From: JADKIH01 sp964486655
GTDB lineage: Bacteria > Bacteroidota > Bacteroidia > AKYH767-A > 2013-40CM-41-45
Reading direction: 5' to 3'
Length of the DNA: 12,542 bases
Assembly: GCA_964486655.1 (NCBI GenBank)
Contig: CAZAON010000105.1
Span: 1 to 12,542, forward strand
The notes beneath the pieces were generated by a model. That model saw only the letters and a list, made by a program, of their open reading frames with translations, was not told where the DNA came from and made no database searches. The position numbers and the translations under genes are program-made. Numbering within the stretch: position 1 is the first letter of the stretch; each line of letters starts with the position of its first letter. This document shows, one piece after another, positions 8,173-12,542 of the stretch.

Positions 8173-8471
8173 TATTTATTTATTCTGAAGAAAATATAAA
8201 AATATGTGAGAGTCGAAATTACGGTAATAAACAGTAAGCCTTTTGCAGTTTGTTCTTTATTATAATTTATCAACAGAATTCTGACGAAAATTATGTTTAT
8301 GCCCATGGTAAACAAATGAACGGCAGGCGGACGAAGTATATATATGTTGCCTGAAAGATTGGCAATAAATGCGCGAAGAGCCGAAAACAAATAGTAAAAT
8401 ACTACCAGCGAAATCGCGCCACCAATCAGTCCGGTTATAAACGAATCCTTATTCAGCTTTACCGGGCTCAT
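8172..8471 (-). CDS. Small membrane protein of unknown function (copy A)
   Basis: I do not recognise a named family. The 99 residues have a short charged N-terminus (MSPVKLNKDS) and about three hydrophobic helices, near 11-33, 48-66 and 76-95. Loop features are 'LRPPAVH' and 'INYNKEQTAKG'. It is similar in layout to the next gene, sharing ITG...G, V.FY.LF, a mid-protein His, and NKE...(K/R)G. The only ATG that keeps the first helix intact lies inside surE, giving a 23-base overlap with the surE end (8449-8471) in another frame. Its stop overlaps the next start by one base. Placement between surE and lpxB in a coupled operon suggests an envelope role, but that is inference. Confidence 0.78.
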   Translation of the reverse strand: MSPVKLNKDSFITGLIGGAISLVVFYYLFSALRAFIANLSGNIYILRPPAVHLFTMGINIIFVRILLINYNKEQTAKGLLFITVISTLTYFYIFFRINK

Positions 8472-9240
8472 AATTTATTTCATTTAAAAACGGAATTGCA
8501 TGATGCGCTGTAAAATCAAATTGAACCGGAACGACTGAAATATATCCATTTGTAAGCGCCCATTCGTCGGTGTCATGTCCTTTATCCAGGTTAACAAATT
8601 TCCCGGTTAACCAATAATATTTTCTCTGATTCGGATCGAGTCTTTCATCGAATTCCTCTTCCCATTTTGCTGTGGCTTGTCTGCATACCTTTACACCTTT
8701 TAATGAATTCAGGGGCAGGTTTGGAATGTTTACATTAAGAAGAGTTCCGACAGGCAAACCATTCGCCAGTATTTTCGAAGCAATCATTGTAGCATAATGC
8801 TTTGCGGCAGTAAAGTCGGCATCGAGGGCATAATTGGACAATGAAAAACCGACTGAAGGAATTCCTTCGATAGCGCCTTCCATTGCGGCCGACATGGTGC
8901 CTGAATAAATTACATTGATAGAGGAATTACTTCCGTGATTTATTCCGGATACACAAAGATCAGGTTTCCTGTGCAGAATCTTATCAATGGCAATTTTGAC
9001 ACAATCTACAGGTGTTCCGCTGCATTGATACCATTTATGCTCGCCATGAACTTCAACCTGATCGAGCCGCAGCGGGTTATTGATTGTGATCGCATGGCCC
9101 ATTCCCGACTGCGGACTATCCGGCGCGACCACAAAAATATCACCGAGATGCTTTACGGCATCCACAAGTGCATGAAGTCCGGGTGCGGTTATTCCGTCAT
9201 CATTCGTGACCAATATGACAGGTTTATCAGATACAGACAT
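8449..9240 (-). CDS. surE: 5'/3'-nucleotidase SurE
   Basis: SurE is a metal-dependent phosphatase that dephosphorylates nucleoside 5'- and 3'-monophosphates (and, in some species, short polyphosphate). The 263 residues are close to the usual 250-265. Catalytic features are visible: 'VTNDDGITAPG' with the metal-binding Asp14-Asp15, 'APDSPQSGMGHAIT' with Ser45, and 'SGINHGSN' with Asn101. 'CSGTPVDCV' and 'YSGTMSAAMEG' are further family blocks. No signal peptide is seen, so it is cytoplasmic. It is the first gene of the minus-strand operon surE, two membrane proteins, lpxB (then comEC). The start lies 39 bases after the hsp20 terminator T-tract. A weak -7-like TACCTTCG (9263-9256) is the only promoter candidate there and has no proper -33. 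No Shine-Dalgarno is present. Confidence 0.97.
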   Translation of the reverse strand: MSVSDKPVILVTNDDGITAPGLHALVDAVKHLGDIFVVAPDSPQSGMGHAITINNPLRLDQVEVHGEHKWYQCSGTPVDCVKIAIDKILHRKPDLCVSGINHGSNSSINVIYSGTMSAAMEGAIEGIPSVGFSLSNYALDADFTAAKHYATMIASKILANGLPVGTLLNVNIPNLPLNSLKGVKVCRQATAKWEEEFDERLDPNQRKYYWLTGKFVNLDKGHDTDEWALTNGYISVVPVQFDFTAHHAIPFLNEINYEPGKAE

Positions 9241-9279
9241 ATATTCAATTTTGTGCGAAGGTAGAAGTAATTCGACTGT

Positions 9280-9308
9280 AAAAAAAAACCACCTTCAAAA
9301 GAAGGTGG
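9280..9308 (-). terminator. Intrinsic terminator downstream of hsp20
   Basis: A perfect 8-bp stem, CCACCTTC (9289-9296) and GAAGGTGG (9301-9308), encloses a 4-base loop. Read on the minus strand it is followed at once by nine T residues (9288-9280). This is a textbook rho-independent terminator. It lies 118 bases beyond the hsp20 stop, so it ends the hsp20 message and separates it from surE. Confidence 0.88.
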
Positions 9309-9362
9309 CCTTTAACGAACATGAAATTAATTATACCAATTATTACTCCATAAGACTGAAAC

Positions 9363-9416
9363 TAACCGGATTTTGCCTATCCGATTGAGATCGGATAGAC
9401 CTAAAACATCCGGTTA
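9363..9416 (-). repeat. Nested double inverted repeat in the hsp20 3' untranslated region
   Basis: The outer arms TAACCGGAT (9363-9371) and ATCCGGTTA (9408-9416) pair perfectly over 9 bp. Inside them CTATCCGAT (9377-9385) and ATCGGATAG (9390-9398) pair perfectly over 9 bp around a 4-base loop. The two stems are separated by an asymmetric internal loop of 5 and 9 bases. The structure starts 10 bases after the hsp20 stop and has no following T-tract, so it is not itself an intrinsic terminator. It could fold as RNA from either strand, or serve as a DNA dyad. Function is unknown. Confidence 0.8.
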
Positions 9417-9426
9417 AACCAACGAA

Positions 9427-9873
9427 TTATGAAACAGTTATTTCGCGAACAGGTTTTTGTTTCGCTTCTTCTCTTTTTGGCAGTTGAATTTTCAAAACTC
9501 CACTTTCATAACCTGCAGAAATTGATTCTGTATTTACCTGCTCAGGCAAAGTGAAAGTACGTTTGAAAGTAGAATAAGAAAATTCTTTTCTGGTGAACTT
9601 ACTGTTCTCATCAATTTTTTCATCTTTCTTTTCTGCGCTGATGCTCAAAACACCTTTCTCAACTTCAATTTTAAAATCATTTTTCGTCATTCCAGGTGCG
9701 GCAAGTTCCAGAATAAATCCTTCCGGATTTTCGCTGATGTTTACTGCGGGAACCGACTTGAAAACATCTTTTGAAACAAGATCACTGTTCATGAAGTCGT
9801 TGAATAATTCACCGATAGTTGGGAAATAAGGAAGGCGCTGATTGTTGCTTCCATTGAATTTAATAAGTGTCAT
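9427..9873 (-). CDS. hsp20: Small heat-shock protein, Hsp20/alpha-crystallin family
   Basis: An ATP-independent holdase chaperone of the cytoplasm that binds unfolding proteins and forms oligomers. The 148 residues are typical. An N-terminal arm with hydrophobic residues (about 1-41, 'PTIGELFNDFM') precedes the alpha-crystallin domain (about 42-133). This domain includes 'PAVNISENPEGFILELAAPGM', 'GVLSISAEKK' (74-83), 'FSYSTFKRTFTLP' (98-110) and the signature 'GVLKIQLPK' (125-133). The C-terminal tail carries an I-x-V motif (ITV, 145-147), matching the I-x-I/V motif that docks into neighbouring subunits. The start is supported by a strong Shine-Dalgarno 8 bases away. It appears monocistronic, with a terminator before it (upstream gene) and one after it. 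No CIRCE-type heat-shock operator and no convincing promoter were found in 9874-10018. Confidence 0.95.
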   Translation of the reverse strand: MTLIKFNGSNNQRLPYFPTIGELFNDFMNSDLVSKDVFKSVPAVNISENPEGFILELAAPGMTKNDFKIEVEKGVLSISAEKKDEKIDENSKFTRKEFSYSTFKRTFTLPEQVNTESISAGYESGVLKIQLPKREEAKQKPVREITVS

Positions 9874-9880
9874 AATTTGA

Positions 9881-9887
9881 TCCTCCT
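9881..9887 (-). promoter_or_regulatory. Canonical Shine-Dalgarno of hsp20
   Basis: Minus-strand AGGAGGA at 9887-9881 lies 7 bases before the ATG of hsp20. None of the other gene starts visible in the window has a comparable site at proper distance. This fixes the hsp20 start and is unusual for Bacteroidota, whose ribosomes largely do not rely on Shine-Dalgarno pairing. Confidence 0.85.
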
Positions 9888-9954
9888 GATTTTTTAGAAT
9901 TTAACCGGAGTTGTCAATCGTTGTACCAATTCAAAACAAAAGACATGATGACAT

Positions 9955-9998
9955 AAAAAAAAGAAATCAATTGCCAATTAGTCCTGGCAATGATTTTT
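9955..9998 (-). terminator. Intrinsic terminator of the coiled-coil protein gene
   Basis: TGGCAAT (9985-9991) and ATTGCCA (9970-9976) form a 7-bp stem around an 8-base loop. A lower AT-rich stem (GATTT 9992-9996 with AAATC 9964-9968) extends it with one bulged base. On the minus strand it is followed by TTTC and eight T residues (9962-9955). It lies about 20 bases after the stop of the coiled-coil gene and upstream of hsp20, so the two genes are likely separate transcripts. Confidence 0.72.
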
Positions 9999-10001
9999 AA
10001 A

Positions 10002-10016
10002 TTGACAGATTGTCAA
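10002..10016. repeat. Short dyad TTGACA/TGTCAA just after the coiled-coil gene stop
   Basis: TTGACA (10002-10007) and TGTCAA (10011-10016) form a perfect 6-bp inverted repeat with a 3-base centre, starting 2 bases beyond the coiled-coil gene stop. It may add to the terminator region or be a protein-binding dyad for hsp20 control. It is far (over 125 bases) from the hsp20 start, so the second idea is weak. Confidence 0.35.
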
Positions 10017-10018
10017 AT

Positions 10019-12542
10019 TTATTTTTCCAATTCAGACTTGGCGTTTTTCAATTCCTGGGAAAAAGTGATTTCAGTCATGCTCATTTCATTTTTAAAATAA
10101 AATATGCCACCCCAGTTATAGACGATCTTCTGGTAATTGTAAGCAGTACCTTCCTTCTTCACCACAGTACGATAAATGGTGCGGTTATTTTCATTGACCG
10201 TTTCTTCTGTCAGTCCTTCTTTATAATCCGAATCCACAATTTTAGGAACTGAAGTAACAGGTTTTGTATCCTTTGGCGGAGGTGATTTACCTTCCACATT
10301 TGTCGCTAGTGACTTGCTTAATGCCAATTTTTTTGCTTCAATATCGGCGCGGATTTTAGCTTTACGCTCCTCCTCCGCTCTTAATTCCTGTTCACGGGCA
10401 GCGCTGGCAATTGAATCCTGTCTGGTTTTTTCAGCGAGTAATTTTCGTTCACGTTCTTCATCGGCTAATTGCTTTTGCAAGGCTACCGCATTAGCAATTG
10501 AATCCTGTTTTGATTTTTCGGCTAATGCCTTTCTCTCTCTTTCTTCATCGGCTAACTGCTTTTGCTTAGCGGCGGCGCTTGCCATTGAATCCTGTTTCGA
10601 TTTTTCGGCCGCAAGTAAAAGTCTTTTTTGTTCTTCAGCTTTTTGCCTTTCTTCCAGTTCAGCTTTAGCCAGCGAATCCTGACGGGATTTCTCCATGGCC
10701 AATTGCTGCTGACGGGCTTTTTCGGCGGCGGCGGCTTTTTCCAATTCCTGTTCTTTGGCTACACGTAATGAATCTGCAGTTCGTTGAGCCTGTGCTTTTG
10801 CCTCGGCATCTGATTTAGCTTTGGCTTCCGCATTCGCTTTTGCAGTACTGTCAGATACAAATTTTAGTCTTTCTTTTTGAGCCAGATTTGCTTTGGCGAC
10901 AGAATCACTATAGGCTTTTTGTTTTTCTTTTTCCAATGCGGCAAGACGTGCCTGTTCCTCCGCCGCTTTTTTATTTGCGGTGCTAGTCGAATCGGCAACA
11001 AACTTTTCTCTTGCCTGCGCTGCTAAAAGCGCCGCGGCTGCGGCTTCCTGTTTAGCCTTTTCACCGGCTCTTGCTTCCGCATCCAATCTTGCTTTTTCTT
11101 CAGCCTTTGCTTTCGCTATAGAATCCTGCTTCGCCTTTTCATCCAGTTTAGCCTGGGCTTCGGCTTTTGCCAGAGAATCCTGTCGCATCCTCTCCCGTTC
11201 TTTTACAGCGGCTAATTCCAATGCGGCTTTCTTATCTGCTTCCGCTTTTGCGGCTGCGGTAGAATCTGCTACAAATTTTTCACGCTGTTTGATTTGTGCC
11301 TGAGCAGTCGCGATTGAATCCTGCCGGGCCTTCTCTTCAAGTTTAGCCTGGGCAGCCGCTTTGGCAATTGAATCCTGTCTGAACTTTTCTCTTTCCTTCA
11401 GTGCGGCTAATTCCAGAGCCGCCTTTTTATCCGCTTCTGCTTTTGCAGCCGCTGTAGAATCGGCCACAAATTTTTCACGCTGCTTGATTTGTGCCTGTGC
11501 GGTCGCTATCGAATCCGCTTTGAGTTTTTCTTTTAGAGCTTTCGCTTCAGCAGCGGCTTTTACCGCAATCATTGAATCGGTCCTTTGCTTTTCAAGCATT
11601 GCCCTGTTTAACGAATCCTGTCTGGCCTTTTCCAGAGCCAACTGCTGAGCCTCAAGTCTGGCCTTTTCCGCTTCAGCCCTTGAAATGGAATCCTGCCGGG
11701 CTTTCGCCAGTGCAGCCATTTGCGCTTCTAGTTTTATCTTATCCTGTTCGGCTTTTGCGATAGAATCCTGACGGGCTTTTTCGGCCTGAGCCCTTGCCCG
11801 CGATTCGGCCGCGGTAGCGCTATCTGCCCTTGCCTTTTCCTTTGCTGCAACCATTGCCGCGGCGGCAGCGGCTGCCTGAGCGGCCAGATTGGCCTTGTTA
11901 ATGGAATCCTGCTGCAGTTTTTTCAATCTCTCCTGTTCAGCCTTCTCGGAATTCAATTGTGATTCCCGGGATTTTGCTTTTGCAAGTGAGTCATTCCAAA
12001 TCTTATTCAGGGAATCAAGTCTTGCCCGTTCAAGTTGTCTCTTTAAATCGTCAGCCGCCTTTTTTGCCAGATCCTGCTGAGATTGTACCTGCCTTGTATA
12101 ACTTTCATCGTGCATGAAATTTTCATAGGTCGGATTGTAAGCTATTCGCGCTACCGGTTTACTCATCGCAGTACTTTGCGAAAGTCCGCCCACATCATCA
12201 AACATGTCCACATTAAACTCATACTGGTAAATGATGTCGGCCTGATCAGGTGGAAGCTTTGTGTTGAATTCAATAATTTTCGTCACAAAACCACCTTTAG
12301 AAAACGTAACCCTGTAATCTTTCTGCAGACTCAAATTGAAATTGAAGGAGCCATTGTCTTTTGATGTGACTGTCATAGGCTCAGATCCTGCGGCGGTAAT
12401 CTGTATGGTAACTCCCGGAGCCGGCTTATTGTCTTTCCTGATCTTACCATTGATTTGCACATTTCCAACGGTTTGTGCATTCATACTTAAGGAGGAAAGC
12501 AATAAAATGCTCAATACGAACAATCTTGTAATTATTGCTTTA
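10019..12542 (-). CDS. Exported coiled-coil repeat protein with N-terminal beta domain (start cut by right edge)
   Basis: The frame stays open to the window edge. The codons upstream of the TTG at 12523 read KAIITR, giving a basic n-region before 'LFVLSILLLSSLSMNAQ'. The true ATG therefore lies just beyond 12542 and the protein begins with a Sec signal peptide ending near NAQ. Next comes a carboxypeptidase-regulatory-like beta domain (about 80 residues, 'VQINGKIRKDNKPAPGVTIQIT...GSFNFNL'). A short linker with 'PVARIAYNPTYENFMHDESYT' leads into an Ala/Lys/Glu/Gln/Arg-rich coil of about 590 residues (about 12085-10315). The coil is dotted with (R/K)QDS(I/L)..A motifs. A proline-rich linker (KSPPPKDTKP) and a folded C-terminal domain ending 'YNQKIVYNWGGIFYFKNEMSMTEITF'-like complete it. 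I saw no cysteines. Function is unknown: likely periplasmic or outer-membrane-attached, perhaps a structural or spacer protein. I see no T9SS sorting domain. Confidence 0.85.
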   Translation of the reverse strand, partial: KAIITRLFVLSILLLSSLSMNAQTVGNVQINGKIRKDNKPAPGVTIQITAAGSEPMTVTSKDNGSFNFNLSLQKDYRVTFSKGGFVTKIIEFNTKLPPDQADIIYQYEFNVDMFDDVGGLSQSTAMSKPVARIAYNPTYENFMHDESYTRQVQSQQDLAKKAADDLKRQLERARLDSLNKIWNDSLAKAKSRESQLNSEKAEQERLKKLQQDSINKANLAAQAAAAAAAMVAAKEKARADSATAAESRARAQAEKARQDSIAKAEQDKIKLEAQMAALAKARQDSISRAEAEKARLEAQQLALEKARQDSLNRAMLEKQRTDSMIAVKAAAEAKALKEKLKADSIATAQAQIKQREKFVADSTAAAKAEADKKAALELAALKEREKFRQDSIAKAAAQAKLEEKARQDSIATAQAQIKQREKFVADSTAAAKAEADKKAALELAAVKERERMRQDSLAKAEAQAKLDEKAKQDSIAKAKAEEKARLDAEARAGEKAKQEAAAAALLAAQAREKFVADSTSTANKKAAEEQARLAALEKEKQKAYSDSVAKANLAQKERLKFVSDSTAKANAEAKAKSDAEAKAQAQRTADSLRVAKEQELEKAAAAEKARQQQLAMEKSRQDSLAKAELEERQKAEEQKRLLLAAEKSKQDSMASAAAKQKQLADEERERKALAEKSKQDSIANAVALQKQLADEERERKLLAEKTRQDSIASAAREQELRAEEERKAKIRADIEAKKLALSKSLATNVEGKSPPPKDTKPVTSVPKIVDSDYKEGLTEETVNENNRTIYRTVVKKEGTAYNYQKIVYNWGGIFYFKNEMSMTEITFSQELKNAKSELEK
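10418..10591 (-). repeat. Two 87-bp tandem repeats inside the coiled-coil gene
   Basis: Two adjacent 29-residue units (10591-10505 and 10504-10418) both begin DS(M/I)A and both contain 'QKQLADEERERK', then LAEK(S/T). A third, more diverged unit starts at 10417 (DSIASAAREQELRAEEER). They point to local duplication in the distal coil. Confidence 0.8.
11126..11515 (-). repeat. Two 195-bp tandem repeats inside the coiled-coil gene
   Basis: Two adjacent 65-residue units (11515-11321 and 11320-11126) are nearly identical in protein sequence. Each runs DSIATAQAQIKQREKFVADS, then TAAAKAEADKKAALELAA, then a KERE-type stretch, a second QDS motif and an AQAKL(E/D)EKA end. The exact offset was checked with the shared 10-mer gatttgtgcc at 11486 and 11291. 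This is an in-frame tandem duplication. Confidence 0.9.

Noticed and set aside
9874..10018. Heat-shock operator (CIRCE-like TTAGCACTC/GAGTGCTAA) upstream of hsp20
   Set aside because: No such inverted repeat is present. The dyads found there are a terminator stem and a short TTGACA/TGTCAA repeat.
10314..12080. Several long plus-strand open frames opposite the coiled-coil gene, rich in Ser, Ala and Phe
   Set aside because: They are antisense shadows of the repetitive, GC-rich Ala/Glu/Lys codons. They mirror the repeats and have no independent start signals or family likeness.
12489..12542. AAGGAGG followed by ATG at 12507 on the plus strand, open to the window edge
   Set aside because: It is the exact complement of the signal-peptide codons of the coiled-coil gene (Ser-Ser-Leu region), so the SD-like match is a coincidence of coding sequence.
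10019..12542. TolA- or IgA-protease-like identity for the Ala/Lys-rich coiled-coil protein
   Set aside because: Composition alone gives such resemblance. The signal peptide, beta domain and C-terminal domain do not match the TolA layout.

Overview
The window looks like a chromosomal segment of a Bacteroidota bacterium. The evidence is the gene families (a Bacteroidota-type DUF4340 protein beside dnaN, an Mpl-type Mur ligase, a ComEC without its metallo-beta-lactamase domain, LpxB), a promoter upstream of dnaN that fits the Bacteroidota -33/-7 consensus exactly, and the near absence of Shine-Dalgarno sequences. LpxB shows a lipid A-bearing, Gram-negative envelope. Genus cannot be fixed from the sequence; an environmental Chitinophagia/Sphingobacteriia-like lineage is a guess. 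I see no phage, transposase, CRISPR, tRNA or rRNA signal, and no gene-free stretch longer than about 190 bases.

Left part (1-4591). A DUF4340 protein, cut by the left edge, is followed by the sliding clamp gene dnaN with its own promoter. dnaN runs tail-to-tail into an Mpl-like murein peptide ligase on the minus strand. Divergent from that ligase is a lactonase-like MBL-fold hydrolase on the plus strand, which runs tail-to-tail into comEC with overlapping stop codons. There is no room for a terminator at either convergent junction.

Middle part (4588-9240, minus strand). In transcription order this is surE, two small three-helix membrane proteins that resemble each other, lpxB, then comEC. 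surE to lpxB are joined by overlaps of 23, 1 and 4 bases and almost certainly form one translationally coupled operon. comEC follows after 118 bases. The operon links a nucleotidase, lipid A synthesis, two unknown membrane proteins and possibly DNA uptake.

Right part (9241-12542, minus strand). A small heat-shock protein (Hsp20) has the only canonical Shine-Dalgarno sequence in the window. It is followed by a nested double hairpin and a clear intrinsic terminator. Upstream of it lies a large exported alanine/lysine-rich coiled-coil protein with internal tandem duplications and its own terminator. The right edge cuts this gene just before its true start codon.

Most of the window is ordinary core genome. 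The least explained elements are the paired membrane proteins between surE and lpxB, the nested hairpin behind hsp20, and the coiled-coil protein. None of these amounts to a demonstrated new system.
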